This document shows, piece after piece, positions 35,506 to 45,250 of a DNA stretch of 64,000 nucleotides. The notes under the pieces are model-generated. The model was given only the letters and a program-made list of their open reading frames with translations, searched no databases and had not been told where the DNA came from. The translations under genes were made by a program, and so were the position numbers. The stretch is taken from the NCBI RefSeq assembly GCF_001983935.1, contig NZ_CP017641.1, forward strand, positions 7,304,001-7,368,000, in the 5' to 3' direction. Numbering within the stretch: the stretch's first letter is position 1; every line of letters begins with the position of its first letter. Origin of the DNA: Fuerstiella marisgermanici (GTDB taxonomy: Bacteria; Planctomycetota; Planctomycetia; Planctomycetales; Planctomycetaceae).

Positions 35506-38500
35506 TTAGTTGAGGACAACGGGCAGCGCGGTTGCCAGGGCGTCCTTCGGTACGAAGTACGGTGTCGTCAAACCGCCGATTTGCGTTTCAAGGTCGGCCA
35601 GCATCGACTTGCGAGTTGACTCGTTTGCATCCTGCCAAAGTTCGCCAAGGGCCATCATCGTGTCGAGTGTTGTCGACCAAACGGGATCGGACGAACCGGT
35701 GACGACCAGGCTCAGCGTTGGTGCTCCATCCTGGTCATCATCCGTTAACTGAAACACAGCAGCCTGCTTCTGATCTTCGACCCTCAAGCCATCGCTGGAT
35801 AGTCGTGCGGCGATCGCTTCCCGAATTGTCTTGCGTACCTCTTCGCCACTGTCCTTCAGCAGAACCTCAACGCTGACCGCGCGGCCGGGCGAAATCCAGC
35901 CAGCCTCGGAGTTGCTGATGATACTTAGCGACTGATTGATTGCTTCCCACGGGATTTTCCTGACGCACAGCTTTGTCGGTGCGTCAGCGAACACGCCCAT
36001 CAAGTGGTCGTTGTCGTACAGGTGAACGCGATGGTTTCGCGTGGCGTCGGCGGTCGCGACGATGCGACCGCTGGACCGATGCAGGACGTCGTCGCCGATC
36101 AGCCATGCTTCGCCGTCTGCAAACCAGCTTAACACGCCCGCATCGACGTCGGGGTTGTGGAACGAAATGCGGCCGTCCACCACGAGCTCGCCTCGATTGT
36201 TCCAGCACAGTAGCCGAGGTTCGGGGTGAGTGGCAATGCCGGCTAACTCCATGTTGTCGGCCGAAAAACTTAACGATTGCAGCGATGCATACACGAGTTC
36301 GTTGCCATCATCTCTCTTTCGGCTTTCAATCACCTTGCGAAGGCTGCTGGCGGGACGATTGGCGGGCGTCTGCATCTGCCCAACCAATTTTCCGCCCGCC
36401 GTTGTGATGACAATTAGCCGATTGTTTGCGACTGCCGCAATGAATTCGCCAGTATGATTGATCGTCGTGTTGCCTGGTGTGACGCGTGCTGATGGCAGCT
36501 TCAGCGCTTTGCGTTGATTGCCATTGGATGTGTCCCAGGTCAGTAACTCGTCCGACCAGCGACCTCCCACATTCAATGTTTTCGATGACAACAAAATCGC
36601 ATCGGAATAGCGACCACTTTCGCCCGGAGCGGTGAATTTTTTCTTGCCCGTCTGAGTATCCCAGACGTCGATGTTTGTGTTCTGTTGGTTCGGAAGTTTG
36701 TCAGCCGCTGCGAAAAGACTTCCGTCTGATGACACCGCCGTGAAAGCACCGTTTACGCGTTCGCCTTCCAGCGTTGAGATCACGATTTTGGCATTTGTGT
36801 CCCACACCCGATTGCCGACGATGATCACCGGGCAGCCTGGCGGACCTGTGGTAATCTGGTCACCCGGTTCGAATGGAATGGTCAGAACCGTGTTTGGCGG
36901 CGTGTCCCCGGCTGACAGCGCATCCACGGTCGGCTTCAGGACTGAAGTAGACTTTGAGGCGTCCGACATGCCAGTGGGGGAGCTGGAATCTGATGAAGCC
37001 GGATTCGCAGTGCTATTCGCTTCGCCAATTGGCGCCGACATCGCGACAACCGGATCGGAACCTGGATTATTCGCTTGCGGTTTTGGTGCAGGCGATTCAG
37101 CAACTTTGGCTGGCGGTTTTGTGTCGCCGGCTTTCTTCTTTCCGTTCTTCCCGTTGCCGCTCCTGGATTGGTTTTCGGGTTGCTTTGCTGCGCCATCATT
37201 TGCAAGTTCAGCGGGAGTGCCGGTTCTCGCCGCGTATTCGTTGTACTCAGCGGACAAATCGGCGGAAGCGCCCGTATTCGCCGTGTTCTGAGTATAAGCG
37301 GGCTCGGGGTCCCCTTCGGACATCGCCCATTGCACTACGACGCTTAGCAACAACGCACACAGTCCCACTGCCAGCACGACAACCAATGCGGGGTGAACGC
37401 TCTGGCCGAAGATCTGAGTATTGCTGTCACTCGCTTTTGAAGACTTCTTCTTCGCCGAACTCGCACTTTTCGCCGCGCCTCTACGCGGCGGCAACGGATC
37501 GGCTTCCAGCCGTTCGTCTGCGATGTCCAACCATTCCATATCCGGATTCGCTGCTCGCCGCGGACGAGCCTGGCCGCTGCGCGAAGAACGGTTGCGGCGT
37601 GGCTTTGAGTTGCGCCGCACAGAACTTTGAGATGACCGAGTCGAACCGGACGAAGCGGCTCGTGTGCCTCCCGATTCGTTGCTGAAATCAGCAACAGGGA
37701 CAGCCGTCTGACCCAGCGGCGCACGCAATCCTTCCAGCACGGCTTCTGCAAATTCCTCGCAACTGTCGAAGCGGTTTTCCGGCTTCTTTTCGATACTCTT
37801 GCGAACCGCCAACGCCAGTTCTCGCGGCACATCAGACCGAATGTCTGACAACAGCTGGAGGTTCTTCTGCGTCTGGTTGATCATTGTTGCCGTGGCGTTG
37901 TCACCCTGCATCGGTGCCTTGCCGAACAACGCATGGTAGACCGTGATGCCCAGAGAATATTGATCGGCTCGACCGTCGTAGGTTTTGCCCAGTACAACTT
38001 CCGGCGAAATGTAGTTCGGTGTTCCCAGAACAACTCCGGATGCCGTGTCCGACGGATCGATGTTGTCGTGATCGCCGTACATGATTTTGGTCAGACCAAA
38101 GTCGCTAACGTACGCGTTGCCGTCTTCGTCAAACAGAATGTTGGCAGGCTTCACATCGCGATGCACCATTCCCTTGCGGTAACAGAAGTCCAATGCGCGA
38201 GCCACTTCCCGCAGCCATGACTTCAGCAGATCAGGTTCCATGCCGATGCTTTTTTCGGATCCCTTCTTGATCAGATCCGTTAGTGTGCCGCCCGACAGCA
38301 ACTGCATCACAACGTAGGGCAATTCACAGTATTCGCCAACATCCAGGACCTTGACCACGTGGGGATGAGTCAACTGGACCAGCAACTGGCTTTCCCGACG
38401 AAACCGTTCGCGGATATCGTCGTCCGTCATCTTTTCCGGCTTGGGAACCTTCACCACCACGTCGGTTAAGAGGCGACTATCCGACGCTCGCAGCACGTAG

Positions 38501-39039
38501 GCCATGCTGCCTTTGCCGAGCTTGTCGATTACTTTGTAGCGACCGTTCGCCAGTGAAACGCCGATCAGATCTTCCGGCTTCGAAATCAGATCTGTCGACT
38601 TCCGCAAGTCGCGTGAGGTTTTCAGCCGCGATAGTTTGCCGGCACCGCTGCCCGCCGGCAATCTCTTCAGGCGACGGCTCTTGCGCTGTTCTGAATCGTC
38701 ATCGTCGAAGGTGTCGCTGACCATGTCGACGGATGTTTCGGACTGAGCAATCGATGCTGATTCTGAATCCGGTATGGCTGGCTTGATGATGGCAACTTCC
38801 GGCGCAATTTCTGACTCGTCGGCCGTTGCAACAACCTGTTTGGAAGTTTGCAAAGTTGCGCTATCAACTACCGCCGACATCAGCAGGCTACCCAGCTGAG
38901 CCCAGGTTTGGCCGTCATCAGGCGTGCATTCGACGGAGTCTTCCACAACGCCGGCCGCGTGCTTTTCCAGCAGCCGCTGTAACGTGTACTGTTTCGACAG
39001 ACCTCCGTCCGTCTTGATTCTGTAAGTTGGATCCGTCAT
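35506..39039 (-). CDS. Membrane Ser/Thr protein kinase with WD40-like extracytoplasmic part
   Basis: A 1,177-aa protein. Residues 1-55 resemble a GYF_2-like module (TYRIKTDGGLSKQYTLQRLL ... GQTWAQLGSLL). The kinase domain lies at about 168-430, with a G-loop LGKGSMAYV lacking the third Gly, K197 in VVVKVPK, MVHRDVKPAN (291-300) and VSDFGLTK, and it appears active. A low-complexity basic linker follows, then a TM helix at about 550-573 and a beta-propeller-like region with repeated tryptophan/Asp blades. The last part has a FLEXI-like alpha/beta stretch. It is convergent with the sulfatase gene. Confidence 0.88.
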   Translation of the reverse strand: MTDPTYRIKTDGGLSKQYTLQRLLEKHAAGVVEDSVECTPDDGQTWAQLGSLLMSAVVDSATLQTSKQVVATADESEIAPEVAIIKPAIPDSESASIAQSETSVDMVSDTFDDDDSEQRKSRRLKRLPAGSGAGKLSRLKTSRDLRKSTDLISKPEDLIGVSLANGRYKVIDKLGKGSMAYVLRASDSRLLTDVVVKVPKPEKMTDDDIRERFRRESQLLVQLTHPHVVKVLDVGEYCELPYVVMQLLSGGTLTDLIKKGSEKSIGMEPDLLKSWLREVARALDFCYRKGMVHRDVKPANILFDEDGNAYVSDFGLTKIMYGDHDNIDPSDTASGVVLGTPNYISPEVVLGKTYDGRADQYSLGITVYHALFGKAPMQGDNATATMINQTQKNLQLLSDIRSDVPRELALAVRKSIEKKPENRFDSCEEFAEAVLEGLRAPLGQTAVPVADFSNESGGTRAASSGSTRSSQSSVRRNSKPRRNRSSRSGQARPRRAANPDMEWLDIADERLEADPLPPRRGAAKSASSAKKKSSKASDSNTQIFGQSVHPALVVVLAVGLCALLLSVVVQWAMSEGDPEPAYTQNTANTGASADLSAEYNEYAARTGTPAELANDGAAKQPENQSRSGNGKNGKKKAGDTKPPAKVAESPAPKPQANNPGSDPVVAMSAPIGEANSTANPASSDSSSPTGMSDASKSTSVLKPTVDALSAGDTPPNTVLTIPFEPGDQITTGPPGCPVIIVGNRVWDTNAKIVISTLEGERVNGAFTAVSSDGSLFAAADKLPNQQNTNIDVWDTQTGKKKFTAPGESGRYSDAILLSSKTLNVGGRWSDELLTWDTSNGNQRKALKLPSARVTPGNTTINHTGEFIAAVANNRLIVITTAGGKLVGQMQTPANRPASSLRKVIESRKRDDGNELVYASLQSLSFSADNMELAGIATHPEPRLLCWNNRGELVVDGRISFHNPDVDAGVLSWFADGEAWLIGDDVLHRSSGRIVATADATRNHRVHLYDNDHLMGVFADAPTKLCVRKIPWEAINQSLSIISNSEAGWISPGRAVSVEVLLKDSGEEVRKTIREAIAARLSSDGLRVEDQKQAAVFQLTDDDQDGAPTLSLVVTGSSDPVWSTTLDTMMALGELWQDANESTRKSMLADLETQIGGLTTPYFVPKDALATALPVVLN

Positions 39040-39623
39040 ACCGCCATTCGCCTCACGCGATTGCAGCGAAGTAATTGTGTGAAGTCCGCTCAGCCAGCTT
39101 GTATTGTTCGATCCCGAAATACCGTGCCAAAGTAAGGCATCCGGATGTGCTGTTGAAGTGCTTCATCATGGTTGCGTGAAAGTTGAAGGAAATCCATGCG
39201 AAAACCGTGCCGAGCTCGTCGAACGCCGCTCCCCTGCCCGACTGGCGCATTTCTCATCTGATGGTGTCAGATCTCGCTTCAGAATTGTACACTTTTCCGC
39301 GTGAAGAGTCGGAATACTACCCAGTCCGTTCCGGATTGATGGGAGTTCAGCGATTTTTCGGTGGCATGGGCCGGGTGGGTGACTTTTAGGTCGAAACTCG
39401 GCCGACCTGACCGCTGTGAGACCGAAAATTCTAAGCATGACGGTAATCCGGCCCCCCATGGCGATTATGTGCGGCGATGAAGGCTGCGCGGGACGTTGCT
39501 GTGGCGGAGCTGGTTCCTGTGGCTCCCAGGCGTTGACCGCACTCGCTCGCTGTTCGTACATTGAACGCTGAGTCATTCTTCGTTCAGGAATTTGTTCTAC
39601 TCAAGTCCGCAGGGATCATTGCC
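39040..39623. other. Intergenic region with no supported gene
   Basis: A 584-bp region between the divergent kinase and beta-helix genes. Short open frames on both strands overlap one another and lack family features. It must hold the two promoters, but none is distinct enough to mark. Confidence 0.5.
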
Positions 39624-40961
39624 ATGCCGAAATGGAATCGACGAAGCTTTCTCGGAACCGCTGCGATTGCGTTCAGTGGCGGTGTGCCCCGCCTTTTCGC
39701 CGACGGTCGCCCACCCGTTACGAACGCTCGAGCCACCGACGGCGACGAACGCTTCGAACCTGACTGGGACGAACGCCTGACCATCAAAGTCGGCACGAAG
39801 TCCGGCGATCTGGTCGGCACGAGCGACAAGGTCATCCAGGCTGCGGTCGATTATGCAGCTCGGCTTGGCGGAGGAACGGTCGAACTCTTGCCCGGGACAT
39901 TCACGCTGCGAAACGCCATTTACCTGCCGTCGAAAATTCGACTTCGTGGCAGCGGCGACGACACAATTATTACGCGAGGAGCGTCTGAGGCGATTGCGTT
40001 GTCGGCCGATTCGGACTGGTATGATCAGGAGATCACTCTGGCGAAACCTGGCGGATTTCAGGTTGGCGACGGAGTGACACTCACTGCAAAGAATGCAGAC
40101 AATGGCAGCAACATCGTCATCAAGCGAACGTTGGTGGCAAAGTCCGGAAATCGCTTCAAACTCGACAACGGCCTGCGCAAAAATGTGTGGCTGACCGGAA
40201 TGCCGCAATGCTCGTCTCTGTTTCCGCTACTCACCAGTGAATACACGTCCGACGTCGTGATCGAAAACCTCACGCTGGACGGCAATCGAGCCAACTGCAC
40301 GAACCTGAACGGCAACTACGGTGGCTGCATTTTTCTGCAGGACTGCAATCGCTACACGATGCGAAAAGTGACGGCTCGAAACTACAACGGCGACGGCATC
40401 AGCTTTCAGATTTGTCATGACGTCGTCGTTGAAGACTGCCACAGTCACGACAATACCGATCTGGGAGTTCACCCCGGTTCGGGTTCGCAGCGACCGCTGA
40501 TCCGGAAGAACAAACTGGACCGAAATAGCCAGGGCCTATTCTGGTGCTGGGGGGTGAAGTACGGGCTGGCAGAAGGCAACCGCATCGACGGAAATCGAAG
40601 GTACGGCATTTCGATCGGCCACTGCGATACCGACAACGTGATGAGAAACAACGTGGTGACGAATAGCGGTGAAATCGGCATTCTGTTTCGCGACGACAGC
40701 CGCGGTGCCGACTTCTGGGCGAATCGCAACCTCGTTGAAAACAATCGCATCGTGAACAGCGGCGGCGACAATGGAGTCGCCATCGACATCACCGGAAAAA
40801 CGACGGACTCACGCATCCTCAACAATGAAATCGTGGAAGACCGTGCTCCTTTAAATCGCATCGGAATCCGCATTGGCGCGGACGTCGGGAAAGTTACGCT
40901 GGCCGATAACAAAGTGAGCGGCGTCAGCAGCAACGTGCAGGACAACCGCACGGCTTCATAG
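39624..40961 (+). CDS. Tat-exported right-handed parallel beta-helix protein (pectate-lyase-like)
   Basis: A 445-aa protein with a Tat signal (WNRRSFLGTAAIAFSGGV, from residue 4). The rest is a parallel beta-helix: a lid strand (VIQAAVDYAARLGGGTVELL), then many coils with the asparagine-ladder pattern (VIENLTLDGNRANC, VVEDCHSHDNTDLGVHPG, IGHCDTDNVMRNNVVTNSGE). Such folds are found in polysaccharide lyases, hydrolases and epimerases. Catalytic residues cannot be assigned, so the substrate is open. ATG 39624 is chosen as it puts the signal at the start. Confidence 0.85.
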   Translation: MPKWNRRSFLGTAAIAFSGGVPRLFADGRPPVTNARATDGDERFEPDWDERLTIKVGTKSGDLVGTSDKVIQAAVDYAARLGGGTVELLPGTFTLRNAIYLPSKIRLRGSGDDTIITRGASEAIALSADSDWYDQEITLAKPGGFQVGDGVTLTAKNADNGSNIVIKRTLVAKSGNRFKLDNGLRKNVWLTGMPQCSSLFPLLTSEYTSDVVIENLTLDGNRANCTNLNGNYGGCIFLQDCNRYTMRKVTARNYNGDGISFQICHDVVVEDCHSHDNTDLGVHPGSGSQRPLIRKNKLDRNSQGLFWCWGVKYGLAEGNRIDGNRRYGISIGHCDTDNVMRNNVVTNSGEIGILFRDDSRGADFWANRNLVENNRIVNSGGDNGVAIDITGKTTDSRILNNEIVEDRAPLNRIGIRIGADVGKVTLADNKVSGVSSNVQDNRTAS

Positions 40962-40981
40962 CGATGTCGCGCCTTGAATAA

Positions 40982-41980
40982 TTATGCGTTCGCGCCGTCG
41001 CGTCGCCCTGCCGGAAAGTCGACTACGACCTTAATTGCTCCTTCCTTCCGATCACGAAACACATCGAAGGCATTCTGGATTTTAGCCAGCGGAAATCGAT
41101 GAGTTAACAGCGGCGACAGATTGACTCGACCTTCCGCCAGCCACTGCATCGCCAGTGGGAAGGTTCGTTCAAAGTCGGGATGCAGGCTTGTTCGAATCGT
41201 GATGTTCTTCAGCATTGCTTCCTTAAACTGCAAGCCGTCCAACAGCACCGGCGGTACGCCGAAGTAGAGAATGTCTCCGTGATGTTGGGTTAGCGACACG
41301 GCGTCGTTGAATGCCTGAGCTTTATGCCCCACGGCTTCGACAACGACTTCGGGCAATCCGCCATCCAGAATGTTCGTCACGTCCGCCAGTGCTTCGCTGC
41401 CAACGCCGGTGACAACATTCGTCGCCCCCATTTTCAGCGCAAGGCTTGTCCGCTCCTCGACTGGGTCGATACCGACAATCCGGCGAGCTCCCAGATTCCG
41501 TAGTCCGGCGACGAACATCTGCCCGATCGGCCCCAGACCCAGCACAACGACATCTCGGTCGATCATGTTTGGCAGCTTTTTCAGCGCCCAGACCACAGTA
41601 CCGAACGGTTGAGCCAGCAACGCAATCTCGTCAGTCAGCCGATCATCCAGCGCGATGGCTCGTTCTTCCGAAAGCACGTACCGTTCCCACAGCCCCCGCT
41701 GCCCCTCGGGGACCGCCAGAACGCGAGTGCCCGGCTTCCAGCGAGTCCCATTCGTGGCGACGACAGTGCCCACCATTTCATGCAGCGACATCCCGGTGGG
41801 CTGAGGATAAGAAATTTCGTGGCCTTCGAATTCGCCGTCAAAAAAAGGAAGGTCCGACCCACACAGACAGGTGGTTTCGGGTTGAAAGACGATCTGTCCC
41901 GCTGCGCCGTCGGCCAATTTCGGCTCGTCGATTTCCACCAATTCAATCTTGCGGCGAGATGTAAACTGTCCGGCGATCAT
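40982..41980 (-). CDS. Zinc-type alcohol/polyol dehydrogenase (MDR family)
   Basis: A 332-aa medium-chain dehydrogenase. The catalytic zinc region is ETTCLCGSDLPFF (Cys and Asp) with GMSLHEMVGTV (His and Glu). The cofactor site is VVVLGLGPIGQMFVAGLR, followed by the acid in IVGIDPVEERTSLA. The four-Cys structural zinc loop of classical members is absent. It likely oxidises a polyol or sugar with NAD(P). ATG 41980 is selected; a frame from TTG 42058 adds 26 residues unlike the family. It is convergent with the beta-helix gene, 20 bp apart. Confidence 0.85.
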   Translation of the reverse strand: MIAGQFTSRRKIELVEIDEPKLADGAAGQIVFQPETTCLCGSDLPFFDGEFEGHEISYPQPTGMSLHEMVGTVVATNGTRWKPGTRVLAVPEGQRGLWERYVLSEERAIALDDRLTDEIALLAQPFGTVVWALKKLPNMIDRDVVVLGLGPIGQMFVAGLRNLGARRIVGIDPVEERTSLALKMGATNVVTGVGSEALADVTNILDGGLPEVVVEAVGHKAQAFNDAVSLTQHHGDILYFGVPPVLLDGLQFKEAMLKNITIRTSLHPDFERTFPLAMQWLAEGRVNLSPLLTHRFPLAKIQNAFDVFRDRKEGAIKVVVDFPAGRRDGANA

Positions 41981-42319
41981 ATTTGTCTCAACGAATGTGT
42001 GAACCAGTGGAATGGCGATGATGTCGTCCGTAACGCAGCCTGAACGCCGCTTGTTCAACGGGAGTCAGGCTTCAGAACGTACGGAAGGAGCTTTTTTTCA
42101 TCGGCCGCGCGAATGGCGTGACCCGCGTGGCCTCGTCAGAGGCTACCGATCCGTCCGAGTCGTTCCAACCCAACGCGGATGTCGACGCAAACCGAACTAC
42201 CGCGTGCCGCCCCTGAATTCTCAGCCGCCCCGTGCCGAAGACAATACCGCTGAGTTTGGTTGCAAACGCAATCTCGAAGATTGATCTCAACCGGAACGAC
42301 TGCTAAACTCTGCGCCGCC
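41981..42319. other. Upstream region of the tRNA-Val gene
   Basis: No gene is recognised in this 339-bp region. Its right end holds the tRNA promoter listed separately. Confidence 0.5.
42281..42309 (+). promoter_or_regulatory. Candidate sigma-70-type promoter of tRNA-Val
   Basis: TTGATC (42281-42286) and TAAACT (42304-42309) with 17 bp between, ending 10 bp before the tRNA. Confidence 0.6.
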
Positions 42320-42393
42320 GGACCTATAGCTCAGTTGGCTAGAGCGCCACGTTGACATCGTGGAGGTCACAGGTTCGAGTCCTGTTAGGTCCA
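42320..42393 (+). tRNA. tRNA-Val (anticodon GAC)
   Basis: The acceptor arm GGACCTA pairs with TAGGTCC. The D arm is TAGCTCAGTTGGCTAGAGC. The anticodon stem CCACG/CGTGG encloses TTGACAT with anticodon GAC. The T arm contains GGTTCGAGTCC. The discriminator is A and CCA is not encoded. A tyrosine integrase gene lies 109 bp downstream, so this tRNA is the likely attachment site of the mobile element. Confidence 0.95.
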
Positions 42394-42400
42394 CTTCAGA

Positions 42401-42433
42401 AGCCGCAGCCCTCCAAGGGTTTGCGGCTTTTTT
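42401..42433 (+). terminator. Intrinsic terminator of tRNA-Val
   Basis: AGCCGCA (42401-42407) pairs with TGCGGCT (42422-42428), and CCCT with AGGG lies within. Six T residues follow. It separates the tRNA from the integrase gene. Confidence 0.85.
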
Positions 42434-42501
42434 CGTTGACTTCGAGAACGGAAACGTAAGGCTGTACCCTTTATTCGTACCCTAAACGGAGGATAAAGGG
42501 A

Positions 42502-43527
42502 ATGGCACGTCAACCAAAACCGTACTTCCGCAAGGCCCAAAATCGATGGGTCTGCACGATCGATGGTAGACGAATTACGCTCGGCAAAGACAAAGCTGCA
42601 GCGAAGCAAAAGTTCCACGGCCTCATGTTGGACCGGCGGAACGTCACGAGCGAGATTGTTACTATCTACGATCTCTCCCAGATCTACCTCGATTGGTGCG
42701 AGGCCAACCGATCTGCCGGAACGTACAAGAATCATCGGCGGTATCTCAAGGGCTTTATCGAGTCCATCGGTCGGACGGTGAGGATCGCCGCTCTGAAGAA
42801 GCATCAAGTTCTGAAGTGGTCTGAAACAAAGGGAACCTCCACCAGCCAGAATGATGCCATCTCGGTGGTTAAGCGGATGTTCAACTGGGCAATCGAACAA
42901 GAATATCTGGAGGCTAACCCGCTTCACGGGATCAAGAAGCCACCGAGAAGGCGGCGTGACATCGTTTACACACCGCAACAATGGAGACATATCCGCGAAC
43001 ATGCGACGGAGCCATTCTTGTCCCTGATTGATTTCATCTGGTCAACAGGCTGTAGGCCCCGAGAGGCACGCACGATCGAAGCTCGCCACATTCACGGCGA
43101 TACGGCAATCTTCCCAGGCGATGAGGCCAAGGGTGAGTCAACACGGGTTATCTTTCTGATTCCACAAGCAAAGGAAATCTTGGACCGTAACACACGAGAG
43201 GATGGACCTTTATTCCTCAACACACGTGGCAACCCTTGGACGAAAGATTCAATCAAGTGTCGGTTGAATCGTATTTCAAAGCGTGTCGGGTTCCGATGCG
43301 TGGCTTACGGAGCTCGTCATTCGTTCGCCACAAATGCGCTTATCAACGAAGTCGACCCTATTTCGATATCGCATCTGATGGGGCATAAGTCGCCGCGAAT
43401 GGTTGGTGAGGTTTATTCTCACTTGGCCAGAAACCCAGCGTTTCTCAAAAGGCAGGCACAAAAGGCCGTTGTGCAGGCTTCGAGCGACCATTTGAATTCA
43501 ACAGATCACGTTGCCTGCTCCGATTAG
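42502..43527 (+). CDS. Tyrosine recombinase/integrase
   Basis: A 341-aa integrase. An N-terminal SAM-like DNA-binding part (about 55-145) precedes the catalytic domain. The catalytic set is R185 (TGCRPREAR), K210 region, R272 (YGARHSF), H295 (LMGHKS) and the nucleophile Y305 (GEVYSHL). The first His of the usual HxxR box is Tyr (Y269), as occurs in some integrases of this phylum. It should insert the element at the tRNA-Val gene just upstream. ATG 42502 follows GGAGG at 9 bp. Confidence 0.92.
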   Translation: MARQPKPYFRKAQNRWVCTIDGRRITLGKDKAAAKQKFHGLMLDRRNVTSEIVTIYDLSQIYLDWCEANRSAGTYKNHRRYLKGFIESIGRTVRIAALKKHQVLKWSETKGTSTSQNDAISVVKRMFNWAIEQEYLEANPLHGIKKPPRRRRDIVYTPQQWRHIREHATEPFLSLIDFIWSTGCRPREARTIEARHIHGDTAIFPGDEAKGESTRVIFLIPQAKEILDRNTREDGPLFLNTRGNPWTKDSIKCRLNRISKRVGFRCVAYGARHSFATNALINEVDPISISHLMGHKSPRMVGEVYSHLARNPAFLKRQAQKAVVQASSDHLNSTDHVACSD

Positions 43528-43584
43528 CTCCTAAGCTTCGTGCACGTCTACGCTGCAAAACCCGTTTGGTTTGCAGCGCGCCAC

Positions 43585-43614
43585 GTGTCAATTAGTGTCA
43601 ATTAGTGGCAATTC
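43585..43614 (+). repeat. Three tandem 10-bp repeats downstream of integrase
   Basis: GTGTCAATTA occurs twice (43585-43594, 43595-43604), followed by GTGGCAATTC (43605-43614). Period 10 places copies on one face of the helix, which fits a protein-binding array such as an integrase arm or Xis site, or an operator for the next gene. Confidence 0.65.
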
Positions 43615-43734
43615 CAAAAAAAAACATTTTCGCGCCGCCGCGCACGATTTGTTGGACCGTAAAAATGCGGCGACTTCGTTGCAGAAGTTGCTGTTCCGCA
43701 GCAACGAAACATATAGACAACCAGGAAGCAAACA

Positions 43735-44196
43735 GTGTATTCGTATTTGTCCATGAGCTACGAAAAAAACGAACCACAATTCATGTTGGTGCAGAAATGG
43801 TTTCTAAAGTATGCGGAAGATCCATATCTTCGCGCGAGGCCCAACGATGTCGTGTTGGTCTGCCAAGCTGTGTTGGAAACTGCCGCACAGACGTATCTTG
43901 GCAAGTGCAGCCATCAAATAGCGCAAGGTGTGGCGAGTGGCTTTACCGATATCTGTTGGCGACGAGAACTACACTATCGCACGGATGAAGAACTGAGAAT
44001 CAGCAACAAGTGGATGTGTGCAGCCAGTCGTTGGGTCGGACTGCTCTTTGATGCATGTAATGAGCAGGAAGAGCTTGGTGATGTACCGTCAGAGTTGATG
44101 AGGAATTTTCGGTATGCCGTCGATTATCACAACCTTGTGATGCCGGACGAGGAGCAGGTCGATTTGCAAGCCTTGCTTAACCCTGCGCTCGAATGA
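43735..44196 (+). CDS. Hypothetical protein
   Basis: A 153-aa protein with no recognised domain, mostly helical with several Cys and Trp residues (KWFLKYAEDPYLRARPND, MCAASRWVGLLFDACNE). GTG 43735 is preferred because a GGAAG ribosome site lies about 6 bp upstream; the ATG at 43753 has none. It overlaps the convergent regulator gene by 20 bp. It may be element cargo. Confidence 0.6.
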   Translation: MYSYLSMSYEKNEPQFMLVQKWFLKYAEDPYLRARPNDVVLVCQAVLETAAQTYLGKCSHQIAQGVASGFTDICWRRELHYRTDEELRISNKWMCAASRWVGLLFDACNEQEELGDVPSELMRNFRYAVDYHNLVMPDEEQVDLQALLNPALE

Positions 44197-45250
44197 AGCC
44201 TTCCGCGTCTTTGACCATCTGGTAACTATCTTTCGGATGTCTGGACACAGCGTTGAGCAGGGCTGCGACAGCATCAGTGTGGTCGGGCCCTGAGACTGCG
44301 GCAAACAGCTGGTGAATTTTTTCGAGATCGTCATAGCAGCGCTTGGCAAGTTCGTGTAGGTGTGGGAAATCGTCGGGCAGGAATATATTACGTTCTTCGG
44401 CATAACGCACCATATGAACGTACCGATGCATGACCTGCGTGTGGAATGGAAGGACAACGGCGAGAGTCGCGATGTGCTCAGGCGCGACACCTGCCCAGGC
44501 TTTGTGAAACTTGTTGTCATGATCAATGACACGCAAACCAATCTCAAATCGCTTCGGGCTAGAAAGCATCGCAATTTCTTTCGCGATGCTTTCTACAATG
44601 GTCTTGAGTTTTCGGCGGATGTCTTCTGCTTTTTCAGGGGCGTCTCTCAGGAGAGCCACAGCGTGGCGAACAACGAGAACTTCCACGCCTATGCGCAGCT
44701 GAAGTGAGGCCGCACACCGCTCTCTAGTCCATTCGCGGTAGGTGTAAATTTCGTCGCCATCAGTGTCGTGATCCTCCAGCAAACCTTCGCGACACAGTTG
44801 TTTGAACACAAGGTGCTGGTTGTTCACGGACAACTCAAGGTCATTGATGTACGGACGGTGATGCTCGTGGATGTACCCCCAGAAGTCGACTGTGAACAGA
44901 CCACCATTCGCCTGACCATAAGAGAAAAAGGCGTTTGAAAGCAGCTCGCGCCGCAGGAAGTTTTTATAGCGAGCCATTACGGGGTTGTAATTTCCTTTGT
45001 GCGTCTTGTCCGGGCGGTGGTTCAAAAGAGCCCCCTTGCTGACACCAAAGGCGGCGGCGAATGCTGAAATGGTCGGCATCGTGGCAAAACCCGTGTCACG
45101 GGCGGCTTTGACCGTTGCCCTCGCAAGCGATGCTTTCCTCGCCAGGTCCGCGACACTTTCAAACTTCTCGTAGTAGTGCATAAAGGTGTCTAGATCGATC
45201 TCTTCGCTGCGCGGGTGACCTTCATGAAGTTCTCGTGTTGACGAATTCAT
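44177..45250 (-). CDS. Predicted DNA-binding regulator with C-terminal FCD-like helical domain
   Basis: A 357-aa protein. The N-terminus (about 20-70: FMHYYEKFESVADLARKASL then TVKAARDTGFATMPTISAFA) resembles an Xre-type helix-turn-helix. The C-terminal 150 residues (IDHDNKFHKAWAGVAPEHI, LPFHTQVMHRYVH) recall the FCD ligand domain of FadR-type regulators, with His residues at FH and HTQVMH positions. This architecture is unusual and the call is tentative. It may control the element's excision or transfer genes, since it lies by the integrase. Confidence 0.5.
   Translation of the reverse strand: MNSSTRELHEGHPRSEEIDLDTFMHYYEKFESVADLARKASLARATVKAARDTGFATMPTISAFAAAFGVSKGALLNHRPDKTHKGNYNPVMARYKNFLRRELLSNAFFSYGQANGGLFTVDFWGYIHEHHRPYINDLELSVNNQHLVFKQLCREGLLEDHDTDGDEIYTYREWTRERCAASLQLRIGVEVLVVRHAVALLRDAPEKAEDIRRKLKTIVESIAKEIAMLSSPKRFEIGLRVIDHDNKFHKAWAGVAPEHIATLAVVLPFHTQVMHRYVHMVRYAEERNIFLPDDFPHLHELAKRCYDDLEKIHQLFAAVSGPDHTDAVAALLNAVSRHPKDSYQMVKDAEGFIRAQG

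Noticed and set aside
39166-39576. A 136-codon minus-strand frame
   Set aside because: No domain, no ribosome site and high-arginine, shadow-like composition.
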